Assembly: GCF_963259705.1 (NCBI RefSeq)
Contig: NC_081840.1
Location: 144,877,549 to 144,941,548, forward strand
Direction: 5' to 3'
DNA length: 64,000 nt
Source of the DNA: Myotis daubentonii
Taxonomy: Eukaryota > Chordata > Mammalia > Chiroptera > Vespertilionidae
Shown here piece by piece: positions 21,422-36,436 of the stretch. The position numbers and the translations under genes are program-made. Positions within the stretch are counted from its first letter, which is position 1; the number at the start of each line of letters is the position of its first letter. The notes under the pieces are model-generated. The model was given only the letters and a program-made list of their open reading frames with translations, had not been told where the DNA came from and did no database searches.

Positions 21422-22469
21422 TATATTATTCAAGAAATAAAGCCAAAGGCTTGGAAAGGCACAAAAATGGCAACAAAATGATAAATGGTTATCAATGTTT
21501 ATAAGTGGGAAGGAAGGGGGGAAAATTAGCTTTGTGTTCATTAGAACAGACAAGTTAGAAGAGATAATTATTGAAGTGTCTAAAACTCTGCAGGGTATCA
21601 AGAAGGAAGAAACAGGAAATAGTTCAAGAGCAAAAACAGAACATGAGCAGAAAGGAACAAAGAACTGTGCATTAAAGGGAATTCAGAAGCAAGGACTGCA
21701 CAGAATAATTACAGTGGTCAGCAGAAAAGGCTTCCGACATCAGACAGGCAAACTCTATACCCTGAGTGTATTTTCACAAGGAGTCAGGTGAGTGTTTGGG
21801 GGAGGGGGTGAAGGAGGGGCGTCTACAAAGCACAGAACCTTCAGAAAGACAGATGCATTTGTCAGGACAACGTGGCTGCTTTCCTTCCTGAAATGCGAGC
21901 TGCTCTCCCTCATTAAGTTAACACACTGATCTGGCACAGCCACATCCTGGAATCCTGAAATCATCAGCTTCCATTTAAGCTTTTCATTTCTTATATGCTT
22001 AATTTGACTTAGTCAGCTTGATGGCAAGTTTGCAATATTATAAATATGCATATGGCATGGTATCTGCCACCATCTAATCCTGACTTATTTGCCTATCAGA
22101 GATAGCATAAGCCAGATAGGATGTGCAGCTGGGCAAACCTCCAGGTCTGGAATTCAAGTTCAGTCTTGGTAAACATCAGATAAGGCTGAATATTTATCTA
22201 AGCTGGTCAGTCCCAAGGAGCCTCTGCCCTTTCTCCAACCACCATTGGAGGGAGGGGAAAAATTTAAAGAGCAACCCATATCAACCACAATTTTATAATT
22301 TGATCTATTATTATTATGAATTATTTTGACACCAAGTGTTCATAGTATAGAGGCAAACCAATGTCTGTTCTTCTCTGTGAGAATATGGGCCCTAAGTGAC
22401 ACTCTCCCTGAACATTAAAAGGTAGAAAAATTCAGAAAGTAGTGGGTGCTGAGTCACCTCAGTTCATCC
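21422..22469. other. Single-copy region, no gene recognised
   Basis: No repeat or gene that I can support. The 98-residue frame at 21495-21791 has no recognisable domain. Confidence 0.45.
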
Positions 22470-24112
22470 ATGGGGAGGAAGTTCAGTCTCATAGGAAGAA
22501 GTCTTATTTTATTTCCCCCTCAATCTTATTCAACCCCCCTGCATCCACAAGACATTGCTGTTAAATACCTCTTCTAAAACATCAATCTCTTTCTTCCCCT
22601 TCAACCTATAAATATGTTCAAACATCTCCCTCAAAAGGGCCCCTTCCCTGGTTATAACCATGGCTTATCCCTTTACAAAGAAAATTCTCTAGGAAAAAGA
22701 TAAAAGCACAACCTCATGGCTCTGCTTCTTCACAACATCCCAGCCCCCCATTAAATCCACTGGCCCTGCAATTTGGTTTCTGGACCCACCAGTACACTGA
22801 AACCGCTTTGGCAAAGGTCACTAATGACCTCCTAATACCCAAGCAAACATTCTCAGTGCGGGCCACTCTTGCAGTTTAAATCAGCTTCACATTCCTGCTT
22901 CCCTTGGCCTCACAGACGTCACTGCCTCCCCATTGCTCTTCGTCTCCCTGTCTGCATCTTGTTTAGTTCCACAGATTCCTCTTGCTCTAAGTACTCCTTC
23001 AAGGTGATGTTTCCAAGATTACCTCATGACTCTGCTTCTTTCCACTCTACTATTTCTCTGAGCTTCCTTATGTGATCCCTAAATATCATTTCTCACCCAC
23101 ATTCCAAACTTCCCCAATGTGTATTTCCATTCCAAACCTTTGCTTGATTCCTATAACTTCAAATGAAACTGTCTGCAATGCATTATCTGGCTGTCCCTCA
23201 TACACTCCAAGCTTATTACACAGATAACTGTAACTAGCTGACCTTCAGCCCTTTGCCCATCTGCCCGTCTCCAATTTTTCCTCTTCCTACTGTGCCTCTA
23301 TTAATGGAAAGTAATAAATGGAGAGATAATCTTAGATTTTTCTTTTTCCTTCAATATCCACATCCAGTTACTCAACAGTTCTGTACATTCCACTTTCAAA
23401 AATTTTGTTTAGATTCAGTTTCCATTTCTGTTTCATTGCCTGTTTTTACTTCATATTCCACTCAATCTATTGAAATAGTGTCTTTATTGGTACTTCAGAT
23501 GCTAGTTCCACTCTTCTCCAATCCCTCTGTTGGGAAGGTTTTGTATTAATCAAATCTGATCACATTACTGTCCTGCTTTTTCAAGGCCATTTATTCTATC
23601 AACTACCAGAAACAATTCTCTAAACTTTGCTTCCATATTCAGTTTCATCCCCCACCATTATTTCCTGCTCCACCCAACCTTTCCTGAGCCTTTCAATGTC
23701 CTTGAGGACAACACACTCCCTTGACCTTGGTGACACTACAAAGGTCCTCCTCTGCTGAAACACCTTTCCTCCCACTCCAATTATTTACCTGGAAAACCTT
23801 TCCTTATGTTTCAAGGCTTATTTTAAACATCATTTTGACACATTTTCCTTGATCCTCCCCACCTAACACCAGTCAGAGTTAGGCATACTTTGAACTATAC
23901 ACCTAAAGCACTTAGTAAAAGTCTCTATTACAGCTGATCACACATGTGGTCTCCACATGGTTTACAGCACTATCCCCTGCTAGATTCTGAGCTTCAGGAG
24001 GTCAAGTATGTTGTCTTATCCTTTTTTTTTTTTTTTTGGCTTCCCCTAGTAGAGTGACTGGTATATAATAGATACTCAATAAGTGTTTATTGAAATCAAT
24101 AAAAAGTTTTGT
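22470..24112 (+). mobile_element. L2 element, long decayed copy
   Basis: Sense L2 in order: CAAAGGTCACTAATGACCTCC (22815-22835, the L2 ORF2 KVTNDL motif), further ORF2 and 3' parts (CTGATCACATTACTGTCCTGC), and the 3' end TAGATTCTGAGCTTCAGGAGG through ATACTCAATAAGTGTTTATTGAAATC. There is a T-run at 24024-24039. It is an ancient non-LTR retrotransposon, long inactive. Confidence 0.75.
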
Positions 24113-24789
24113 TAATTGTTTCCCATGGGGGTGGGATGTTCAAGTTCACATGGTACCAGTGGCTGGGAAAGAACACCACGTGATTTCTTCTACTATGAAA
24201 AGTCAAGAAGAAGATAGGACTGAGCAACTTTCTCTAAGCTTGCTTGAAAAATTCCCATGAATTTAAGCCACTAAAAAAAGTTTTAATCTACGCTCACCCT
24301 CCCCCCATAAAAGTTGAAAGAATTCAAGTTTTTGAGCAAATGCTTCCTAACTAACCCCAGAAGGTATTTTAGAGGTGTCTAGATCTGAATTTTCTTAGAA
24401 AAGTTTAATAGTAGCAACACATGTGGTATATGTAGCATTTTTTCCCTAAATGTTTCCATCTTTATCTTGGCTTATATTTTCACAAATCTAGCCAGCAGAT
24501 ATGAGAATATACTGAGATTTCATTTAGCATATGAAGAAACCAAGGACTCAAGATGTTAGGTAATTTTCTCAGAATTGTACAGTGTGTCAACAACTGATTG
24601 GTGCCCAGCCTCCTAAATTCACATCATGTTCTAACAACCTAAATTGGTTATCTTCTTTCTAAAGGGTCCTTCTTTCTCTTGTCATTTTTTATTAATAATA
24701 TACTCATGCATTATATAATGATTTTATTAAGAGCTATGATAAAAGATAAAAATGAGTCAATTTAGAGTTAGGAGGCCTGAACTTGAGAC
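24113..24789. other. Mostly unassigned; weak antisense MIR at about 24510-24645
   Basis: The sub-stretch ATATGAAGAAACCAAGGACTCAAGATG..TTAGGTAATTTTCTCAGAATTG..GATTGGTGCCCAGCC fits an antisense MIR. The remainder shows nothing I recognise. Confidence 0.45.
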
Positions 24790-25020
24790 ATTTAGCAGAG
24801 GATCATGAAGAGAGAACTTGGACCTGGAAGATATGGGCTCAATTCGAGCTCCACTGCTTTAGGGTTAGACTATCTTGGGCAAAACACCTCACTTCTCTGA
24901 ACCTTATTCCCCTTAAATACAAAATGGGATAACAATGCTTACACCATTTACTACATGATCTTGTGAGATGGAGCACATGAAGCCACTTTGTAAAGTGCAA
25001 AATCTCTACAGTGATACTGA
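24790..25020 (+). mobile_element. MIR
   Basis: Ordered MIR matches: GGGCTCAATTCGAGCTCCACTGC, TTGGGCAAAACACCTCACTTCTCTGA, AAATACAAAATGGGATAACAATG and TTGTGAGATGGAGCACATGAAG. An ancient tRNA-derived SINE. Confidence 0.78.
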
Positions 25021-25034
25021 AAGCCCATGTGGAG

Positions 25035-25262
25035 TGTGTACTGTGGGCAAGATGGTGCTCTAAGTATTCTACTCACAATGATCCCACAGAGTAGAGATTA
25101 TTACTGTTCACACTTTACAGAAGAGAAACTCAGGACATGCAGGAGTCAAGTAACTTTTCTAAAATCACACGGGTAAGAAATGGAGCTAGGAATGAACCCA
25201 CACAGTGAAATGTCCAAGCTCATCTCTAAGCCACTTAATTATGCTGGCTCCCGAGCCAACAC
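25035..25262 (-). mobile_element. MIR, antisense
   Basis: ACTCACAATGATCCCACAGAGTAGAGATTATTACTG, CTTTACAGAAGAGAAACTCAGGACATG, AAATCACACGGGTAAG, AATGAACCCA and TAAGCCACTTAATTATGCTGGCTCC follow the MIR complement. It forms an inverted tail-to-tail pair with the MIR just before it. Confidence 0.78.
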
Positions 25263-25394
25263 ACTGAATACCTTCATGTTCTAGGATCGTAGGATATATT
25301 AAGTCACTGAATTGCTCCTCATGTGCATTGTCTTACTCAATTCCCTCTACAACCCTATATGTTTATCCAGAGGCAGTGAGTAAAGATAATGAAG

Positions 25395-25957
25395 TTCCAT
25401 ACTAGCTCCTCTGGTCTATTCTGAACACAGTGGCCACAGCGAGCTCTCTTTGCTCAAAGCTCACTAATGCTTCCCATCTCATTCAAAGTAAAATCCAAAC
25501 TATTTTCCATGGCCTAGAAGACCCTCCACAGTTTAGCCCTTTGCTGTGTCCTTCCTCCCTCATTTCTCAATTCCAGACTTTGCTGTTGTTGAAAAATGTC
25601 AGACATTCTCCTGATTCAGAGCCGCTTTCTCTACTGTTTCCTCTGCTTAGAATATCCTTATTCAGGTCATGACAGGGCTCATTCCTCTGCTTCATTCAGG
25701 TCTCTGTTTTTGTTTTTGTTTTAAATGACCTATCAGAGGCTCCTTTTACTATTCATATAAGATAGGAATTACCTCATCTCCCTTGACAGTCTCTAACTCC
25801 TTATCCTGCCTTTGTTTTTCTTCATGGTACCCATTATCATTGGCATTCCCTTACAGCACATGATAGGTTTTATATTTATTTTTCTATTACCTTTTCCCCT
25901 CTTTCCATGTATGCATAAATATACATAAACACACCACAACATACTCTACACACCACA

Positions 25958-26009
<52 letters not shown>

Positions 26010-26128
26010 TAGCTACTTACCAAAGCTCTTGGTTGTGTTTTCTGCTATTACCCTCTGGTACCTAGAGCAGTGCCTGACTCATAGTAAAATCCTCCAAACT
26101 GACACCTTGTGTGAATAAATAATTATAT
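25395..26128 (+). mobile_element. L2 3' half with internal (CA)n
   Basis: L2 order: CTAATGCTTCCCATCTCATTCAAAGTAAAATCC, GGCCTAGAAGACCCTCCACAG, TATTCAGGTCATG.., CATTCAGGTCTCTG, then after a CA run CCTCTGGTACCTAGAGCAGTGCCTG and TGTGTGAATAAATAA. The 3' end is clear. Confidence 0.78.
25959..26006. repeat. (CA)n microsatellite
   Basis: Uninterrupted CA run inside the L2 3' UTR; likely length-variable. Confidence 0.95.
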
Positions 26129-26317
26129 GACCTCATAGATTTTAAAATCTAGTAAAAAAAAAAAAAGGCAAAGGAGCCTTATTATCAATTCCTCAGAAAC
26201 AACTGACAGTGACAGGAAAATCTTGGGTGGCATATTTTCGCTCCACTTTTTAGAAGCTTCCTAGAGCTCCAAACACAGTCCTTTGTTATAAAATAAGGTT
26301 GAGTAAATATGACCAAA

Positions 26318-26725
26318 TCCTATGTAATAAAACCCTAATATGCTTAGTGTCCAGTCATCCAGTCGTCCGTTCAACCAATCAAAGTGTAATATGCTAATGA
26401 TATGCTAAGGCTGCTCAATTGCTTGCTATGATGTTCACTGACCACCAGGGGGCATATGCTTCAACCTGTAGGTTAGCTTGCTGCTGGGGTCCAGCCAATT
26501 GGGACTGAGCGAGATGAGCTGAACATGCCCTGGAGCCCTCCCATGGTCTCTCCCAGGCTGCCCAACCTTCTGCATCCCTCCCCAGCCCTGATCATGCACC
26601 AGTGGGGTCCCTTGGCCTGGCCTATGCCCTCTTGCAATCTGGGAATCCTCGGGGGATTTTAGAGAGCCAGTTTCGGCCTGATCCCGCAGGTACAGTATCG
26701 GGACCCCACTGGTGCAGGCCTCTAG
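26318..26725 (+). mobile_element. HeliBat-type Helitron lacking the usual 3' hairpin
   Basis: Starts TCCTATGTAATAAAACC, ends GCAGGCCTCTAG, and sits between A (26317) and T (26726). Compared with its relatives the short GTGCAC..GTGCAC terminal hairpin is missing. A perfect 17-bp inverted repeat remains (26595-26611 with 26700-26716). Confidence 0.9.
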
Positions 26726-26811
26726 TAATATATAAGCAAAGCTCTTCCCCACAGAAGTGCCTGCCTTTTGCTTCTAACCAGATAATGGCTTACTTCATTT
26801 TCAGTGGCAAA

Positions 26812-27338
26812 TCCTATATAATAAAGAGATAATATGCAAATTGACCATCATGCTCTTGCACAAGATGTCCGCCACAAGATGGCCGGCAGGGGAGAGCAGT
26901 GTGGGAGATCAGGCCAGCAGGGGAGGGCAGTTAGGGGTAACCAGGCCTGCAGGGGAGGGCAGTTGGGGGAGACCAGGCTGGCAGGAGAGGGCAGTTGGAG
27001 TGACCGGGCCAGTAGGGGAGGGAAGTTGGGGACAACCAGGCCTGCAGGGGAGGGAGGGAAGTTGTGGGGGACCAGGCCTTCAGGGGAGGCAGTTAGGGGT
27101 GACCAAGCCTGAAGGGGAGGGCAGTTAGGGGAAATCGGGCTGGCAGGGGAGCAGTTAGGCATCAATCAGGCTGGCAGGGTAGTGATTAGGGGGTGATCAG
27201 GCTGGCAGGCAGGTGAGCAGTTGGGAGCCAGCAGTGCTGGATTATTAGAAGGATGTCCAACTGCCGACATCCCCCAAGGGGTCCCAAATTGGAAAGGGTT
27301 CAGGCTGGGCCCCCGAATTTCATGCACTAGGCCTCTAG
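26812..27338 (+). mobile_element. HeliBat-type Helitron with G-rich minisatellite
   Basis: Starts TCCTATATAATAAAGAG and ends AGGCCTCTAG, inserted between A and T. The 3' hairpin is degraded (CGAATTTCATGCACTAG). AAGATGG (26877-26883) sits near the 5' end. The interior is a tandem minisatellite described separately. Overlapping open frames in it are repeat artefacts. Confidence 0.92.
26884..27225 (+). repeat. ~31-bp G-rich minisatellite inside Helitron
   Basis: About 11 units of the form GGCAGGGGAGGGCAGTTAGGGGTGACCAG, 30-36 bp each, with variants (GCAG/TTCAG/GAAG). G-runs recur on the plus strand, so G-quadruplex formation is possible. Confidence 0.9.
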
Positions 27339-28193
27339 TAAGGGATTAACAATTCACCTGACCAGGACATAAAGTTGAGACATATGCAAAAAAAATTTTT
27401 TTCCATTTCTAATCTGTTTTATGAGAAGTTTTTGTTTAATTAAGAGTCACAATGCAGTTGTATTATCACCATTTTATGGAAGAATTGCTCAGAACCCAGG
27501 AAACTATTTCCTGGCTACGTCAGGTACCTCAAATTCTTTCCTTTCTATGAAGCATTGGGATCAGAGAGAAAAGCATGGGCTTTGGAATCAGACAAAATTG
27601 GTTTTAAAATGAGGATCTGCTACATATCAACTGTGTGATTTCAATGTCTTACCTAACCTTCTCCATTCCTGCCTATCTAAAATTGCATTTGTAATATATA
27701 CTCACTAGAACTTTTGTGAAAGTTCGGTTAAATTATGTAGTAATGTACCCAAGTGGTCTTGGGACTGAAAAGTCTGTTAGCTTCTTCTCTTTGTCCTAAC
27801 ATAAAAAAAATATACTTTCAACTAATTCTTAATAGAGAATGCATGATAAAAATATTATTTTATCATTTGCTTTTGAAATGAAGATTTCAAATGTTTCTCC
27901 AGAAATGTCAAGGGACCTGGGGATGCAGGGACTCTAACAAAAAGGCCTAGTGTCAAATAATAAGGTAGGGGGTTCATGAAAATTCCTGCATTTACTTTCC
28001 ATACATTGAGATCCAATGGACAGTGGTTGTCCTTACAGCTTCCATCCCTTAAATTTGGTAAGAAAAGAAGAACTGCTCAAATCTTTAGCCTGTAGGAGGA
28101 GATATAAGATAAAATGCAAGAAGAACTTTGGTATATAGAAGAGCCAAAAACATGACGTGTCCCTAGGGAATGTCAGCTCTCTTTTGTCTGACT

Positions 28194-28195
<2 letters not shown>
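27339..28195. other. Single-copy region, no gene recognised
   Basis: AT-rich. No repeat family or coding pattern I can support. Confidence 0.45.

Positions 28196-28196
<1 letters not shown>

Positions 28197-28287
<91 letters not shown>
28197..28287. repeat. Compound (TC)n(CA)n microsatellite
   Basis: TC run 28197-28252 followed directly by CA run 28253-28287. Confidence 0.97.
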
Positions 28288-28289
<2 letters not shown>

Positions 28290-28661
28290 CACCCACACAC
28301 AAATACTGAGAAACTTCAAAGTCACTGGGTCAAAAGAAAACTTTAAAACAGCCAGGGTACCAACAAAAGCAGTCCCTTTTCTGCCCTGAGTTATATAGAG
28401 AGCAGCTTGGATCTTCATATCTAATACAGTGCCAGAGCCCAGCCAGTCCCTGGAATGTCATGAATTTTGCATGTAGGCTAAGTGTGCCTTTAGTCCATCG
28501 CCATTTGGGGGTGGGAATTGGAACCCCAAATTTAGCCCCATGTCCTGTTCATGTTTCAAGGGGGTGGGAGCCCTTGAATAAGTTTCTTTGATTTTTTAGG
28601 CTGATATCTCAGAATGCAGTAGAGAAATCTGTATCAGGAAGTAGCAACAAGAGAAACTCTG
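28288..28661. other. Unassigned sequence
   Basis: Nothing recognised between the microsatellite and the next SINE. Confidence 0.4.
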
Positions 28662-28886
28662 GGCCTGGCTGGTTTGGCTCAGTGGATAGAGCATTGGCCT
28701 ACGGACCAAAGGGTCCTGGGTTCGATTCCAGTCAAGGGCACATGCCCAGGGTTGCAGGCTCGATCCCCGGGGGAGACATGCAAGAGTCAGCCAATCAATG
28801 ATTCTCTCTCATCATTGATGTTTCTATCTCTCTCTTCCTCTCTCTTCCTCTCTGAAATCAATAAAAATATATATATTTTTTAAAAC
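28662..28886 (+). mobile_element. Ves SINE, well preserved
   Basis: GGCCTGGCTGGTTTGGCTCAG (box A) and GGTTCGATTCC (box B) are intact. The tail ends GAAATCAATAAAAATATATA. Duplication AGAAACTCTG at 28652-28661 and 28887-28896. Among the least diverged SINEs in the window. Confidence 0.95.
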
Positions 28887-28896
28887 AGAAACTCTG

Positions 28897-29260
28897 ATTC
28901 TAAGAGGAAAAAATAACATGGATGTAATTATGCAAGGAAGGAGAACAACAACAAGCCATGAAGCTGTATGAAATAAATTTTCTTAAAAATCATGCTATAG
29001 CTCTCTTGGAAGAAAAATACAGCTGAGTATTGGTAACATGTTTAGTTTTTTTGTTTGTTTAATTTGTTTTATTTAAAATATGTGTAATGCCACCAAAATA
29101 ATGTTGGACTCTGCTTTTAAAAAATGTATCTAAAATTTTTATTTTAAATATTTATTTCTCTTCACTGTTTACCTGCTACAACTTAAGGGCTTGATATATG
29201 CAAACCACTTACTTTGCAAGCACCTAAAGCACTGATGATGTTATGGAGGTATCTTAAGAT
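28897..29260. other. Unassigned AT-rich sequence
   Basis: Nothing recognised. Confidence 0.4.
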
Positions 29261-29420
29261 ACCTTGCCAGTGTGGCTCAGTTGGTTGGAGCCTTGTCCCT
29301 TATACCAGAAGATCAAAAGTTCAATTCAGGTCAGGGCACATACCCAGGCTGTGCCCTTATCTTAGGTGAGGTGCATATGGCAGGCAACTGATTGATGTTT
29401 CTCTCTCTCTCTCTCTCTTT

Positions 29421-29475
<55 letters not shown>

Positions 29476-29500
29476 CCTTTCTCTATGAGTCAAGTACTCT
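29261..29500 (+). mobile_element. Older Ves-like SINE with expanded (CT)n tail
   Basis: TTGCCAGTGTGGCTCAGTTGG head, AGTTCAATTCAGGTCAGGGCAC middle, GATTGATGTTTCTCTC end. The CT run at 29401-29472 is an expanded tail. Diverged, and without the AAATCAATAAA terminus. It directly precedes the full-length L1. Confidence 0.8.
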
Positions 29501-29534
29501 GCCAGTTGCTAACCACATAATAATAAAGATGGTT

Positions 29535-32008
<2,474 letters not shown>

Positions 32009-32795
32009 ATGTCAGAAAAAGAAATCAGAATAAGGGTCATACAGTTCATAAACCAGACAGATGAAAAAATCAACAACTTATGTACGAATCAAGAAGAAAT
32101 AAAGAGTGATATAACTGTAATAAAAAACACCATGGAAAGTTTCAACAGTAAAATAGGAGAAGTGGAGGACCAAATTAGGGGATTAGAAGACAGGGAAGCA
32201 AAACACACCCAAACTGAACTGCAATTGGAGAAAAAATTAAAGGAGAGGAGGAGAGCCTAAGGGAGCTTTGGGACAACATGAAACAGAGCAACATACAAAT
32301 AATAGGGGTGCCAGAAGAACAAGAAGAGGGACAAGGGCTAGAAAACCTTTTTGTAGAAATAATGTCAGAAAACTTCCCTGATGTGGGGAAGAAAAAAGTT
32401 CCATAAGCAGAGTCGCAAACAAGACTAACTTGAAAAGACCCACACCAAGACACATCATAATTATGATGGCAAATGTTCAGGGAAGGGAGAGAATATTAAA
32501 GGCTTGAAGAGAGAGACAGAAAGTTATGTACAAGGGACCTCCCATTAGATTATCAAATGATTCCTCAACAAAAAACATCAGGCCAGAAAAGAATGGAAGG
32601 AAATTTACAAAGTGATGCAAAGCAAGGGACTGAATCCAAGAATACTCTATCCAGCAAGGCTATCATTCAAAATTGAAAGGGAAATAAGGAGCTTCATAGA
32701 CAAAAAAAAAAAAGCAAGCTAAGGGAGTTTATCATTACCAAGTCAGCAATTCAAGAAATACTAAAGGGACTGGTATAAAAGAAGAAATAAAAAGG
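32009..32795 (+). pseudogene. L1 ORF1 (ORF1p), frameshifted
   Basis: The ATG at 32009 opens 83 residues of N-terminal and coiled-coil sequence (SEKEIRIRVIQFINQTDEKI, later TELQLEKKLKERR), ending at a frameshift near 32255. The next frame continues with the RRM lead (IQIIGVPEEQEEG, ENLFVEIMSENFPD), then breaks again near 32403. C-terminal DNA (AACATCAGGCCAGAAAAG, ACTCTATCCAGCAAGGC) follows. ORF1p would be about 300 residues if whole. Confidence 0.87.
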
Positions 32796-35700
32796 GAAGA
32801 AGAAACACGGGCACAAAAAATAAAAATGGCTACAAACAAGTACCTTTCAATAATAACTTTAAATGTAAATGGACTAAATGCTCCAATCAAAAGACATCGA
32901 GTGGCTGAATGGATAAGAACACATGACCCATTTATATGCGTCTATAAGAGACCCACCTCAGAAGAAGTGACTCACACAGACTGAAAGTGAAGGGATGGAA
33001 AAATATCTTTCGGGCAAATGGAAATGAAAAAAAAAGTTGGGGTAGTAACACTCATATTTGACAAAATAAAACTCAAAGTGGAGGCCATAACATGAGATAA
33101 GGAAGGCCACTTCATAATACTGAAGGGATCGATATAACAAGATGATATAGACCTGATAAACATGTATGCACCCAATGCAGGAGCATCCAAATACATAGAA
33201 AAACTCCTGGAAGATATCAAAGGACAGACTGACAACAATACAATCATGGATTTTAATATGCCACTGACATCACTAGATAAATTCTCTAGACAAAAAAATC
33301 AGCAAAGAAACAGCAATCCTAAATGACTCACTAGATCAGATGGACTTAATTGACATCTTCAGAACATTTCACCCCAAAGCCACAGAATATACTTTCTTCT
33401 CAAATGCACATGGGACATTTTAAAAAATAGACCACATATTAGGTCACTAGCAAAGTCTCGCCAAATTCAAAGATTGAGATCATAACAAGCATCTTCTCAG
33501 ATTATTAGAAATATACTACAATAAAAACAATCCAAAAAATTCAAACACTTGGAAGCTGAACAGCATGCTATTATAAACAATGATTGGATTACCAAAGAGA
33601 TCAAAGAAGAAATTGAAAACATCATGGAAACTAATGACAATGAAATCAGAACAATCCAAAATCTATGGGACACAATGAAAGCAGTCCTGAGAAGGAAGTT
33701 TATAGCTCTACAGGCCTACCTCAAAAAATAAGACAAAAATGGTAGTAAATCATCTAACTCTACAACTTAAAGAATTAGTAAGAGAGCAACAAGAAAAGCC
33801 CAGAGTGAGCAGAAGGAAGGAGATAATAAAAATCAGAGCAGAAATAAATGACACAGAGACAAAAAAAAAAAAAAGTACAAAAGATCAATGAAACCAAGAT
33901 CTGGCTCTTTGAAAGGATAAACAAGATTGATGACTCTCTAGCCATGCTCACCAAGAAGCAAAGAGAGAGGACTCAAATAAACAAAATCAGAAATAAAAGA
34001 GGCAAAATAACAGACCCCACAGAAATACAAAGTATTGTTAAAAAATACTATGAACAACTCTATTCCAACAAACTAGACAACATGGAGGAAATGGACATAT
34101 TCCTAGAAAAATACAACCTTCCAAAACTCAATCAGGAAGAATCTAAAAATATCAATAGGCCAATAACTATGGAGGAAATTGAAGCAGTCATTTAAAAGCT
34201 TCCAGCGAACAAAAGCCAGGGGCCTGACAGCTTCACAGGGGAGTTTTACCAAACATTCAAGGAAGAACTAAAACCTATCCTCCTCAGACTATTCCAAAAA
34301 TTCAAGAGGAAAAAACACTTCCAAGCTCTTTCTATGAAGCCAGCATCACCCTAATACCAAGACCAGATAAAGACAACACAATGAAAGAGAATTACAGGCC
34401 AATATCCCTCATGAACCATTGATGTTAAAATCCTTAACAAAATTCTAACAAATCAGATCCAGCAGTACATCAGAAAAATCATACACCATGTCCAAGTGAC
34501 ATTTATCCCAGGGATGAAAGAATGGTACAATATCTGTAAATTAATAAATGTTATACATCACATAAATAAATTAAGAGATAGAAATCACAGTCATATCAAT
34601 TGATGCAGAAATAGCATTTGACAAAATCCAACACCCTTTCTTGATAAAAACCTCAGCAAAATGGGAATAGAAGGATCATACCTCAGCATAATAAAAGCCT
34701 TATATGACAAACCTACAGCCAACATCATACTCAATGGGAAAAAACTGAGACCATTTCACCTAAGAACAGGAATGAGACAGGGATGCCCACTTTCCCCACT
34801 CCTGTTGAACATAGTACTGGAAGTAATAGCTGTTGCGATCAGACAAGAAGAAGAAATAAAAGGCATCCAGATTGGGAAATAAGAAATAAAACTGTACTTA
34901 TTTGCAGATGACATGATACTGTACATAGAGAACCCTAAAGACTCCATCAAAAAATTATTAGACTTAATAAATGAATTCAGCAATGTAGCAGGATACAAAA
35001 TTAATACCAAGAAATCTATGGCATTTCTTTACACCAATAGTGAACTTACAGGAAGTGAGACTAAAAAAGCAATCCCATTTACCATAGCATCAAAAAAATT
35101 AAGATACCTAGGAATAAACTTGACTAAGGAGGTAAAAGACTTATACGCGAAAAACTACAGGACACTGAAAAAAGAGATAGAGGAAGACATAAACAGATGG
35201 AAGAACATACCGTGTTCATGGATTGGTAGAATCAACATCATCAAAATGTCCATACTACCCAAAGCAATCTATAGATTCAATGCACTCCCCATTAAAATAC
35301 CAATGGCATATTTCACAGCACAAACTCTCCAAAAATTTATCTGGAATAAAAAAAAGATCCCAAATAGCTGCAGCAATCTTAAGAAAGAAGAACAAAGTAG
35401 GAGGGTTCTCAATGCCAGATATCAAGCTGTATTATAAAGCCACGGTTCTCAAAACTTCCTGGTACTGGCACAAGTATAGACATATAGATCAATAGAATAG
35501 AATAGAGAACCCAGAAATCGACCCAAACCACTACGCTCAATTAATATTTCACAAAGGAGACAAGAACATTCAATGGAATCAAGACAGTCTCTTCAGTAAA
35601 TGGTGTTGGGAAAATTGGACAGATACATGCAAAAAAAAATGAAACTAGACAATCAACTTACACCATACACAAAAATAAACTCAAAATGGATAAAGGACTA

Positions 35701-36436
35701 GAGGAATCCACAGGCAGCAAAATCTCAGACACATGCCGAAGCAATATCTTCACTGATACAGCTCCTAGGGCAACGGAAACTAAAGAGAAAATAAACAAAT
35801 GGGACTACATTAAAATAAAAAGCTTCTGCACAGCAAAAGAAACCATCCACACCTGGGGTTCAGCCCCAGCAGGTCCAAGAGTTCCCAAAGGTGTGCACGG
35901 AGTCGCCGAAGAAGGAATAACATGGAGACAGCGTTCAGTTGATCAGCATAGCTGGGTTCTCTAGCCAGGTTTGGTCTTTATTGTCCTGTTACATCTGTAT
36001 TTATACCAGTTGATTTTAATCCTATCCATTCTATTCCAAAGGTTAGAGCGTTTCTTATCTCCATTCCAAGGTTACTCTATTGTTCTATTAAGCTACAAGG
36101 AAGTAACTGAAGGAGATTATCCTAAGTAAAGATTATGTAGCTTTAGCATGATTGTTAGTAGTTAAAGTGATTAACTACCCGCCTGGCACTAAATTAAGGG
36201 GTTTTATGGATTTATTCCCTTCCTTAGTCCTGTTAATCCCTAACTCCAGGGAAAAATACCCACCTGGGGAAAGAACCTTTCTCAGAGAGGTGACCTTGGT
36301 TAAAACACATAGCGCTAAGAAGGGGAGCAAACATATTAAGAACAGTATGCCATATATGCCAGGTCCCTTGAAACATATGCTGTGTGTACTGGGCTGCATA
36401 TCTGGTATTTAGGCCAGACAGGGTGTGCTGTGTTGC

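Noticed and set aside
26841..27165. Overlapping open frames coding for G/R-rich or P/L-rich repeat proteins
   Set aside because: They arise from the G-rich minisatellite of a Helitron read in several frames on both strands.
28173..28418. 81-residue frame with long E/R and C/V repeats
   Set aside because: Translation of a (TC)n(CA)n microsatellite; same for frames at 30681-31003, 48674-48874 and 60393-60587.
28674..28750. tRNA-like sequence with A and B boxes (also in the other SINEs)
   Set aside because: Part of a Ves SINE with poly-A tail and target duplications; no tRNA cloverleaf or mature 3' end.
35686..35964. 92-residue frame as a possible fusion gene
   Set aside because: It is L1 ORF2 sequence running into the inserted LTR; a junction artefact.
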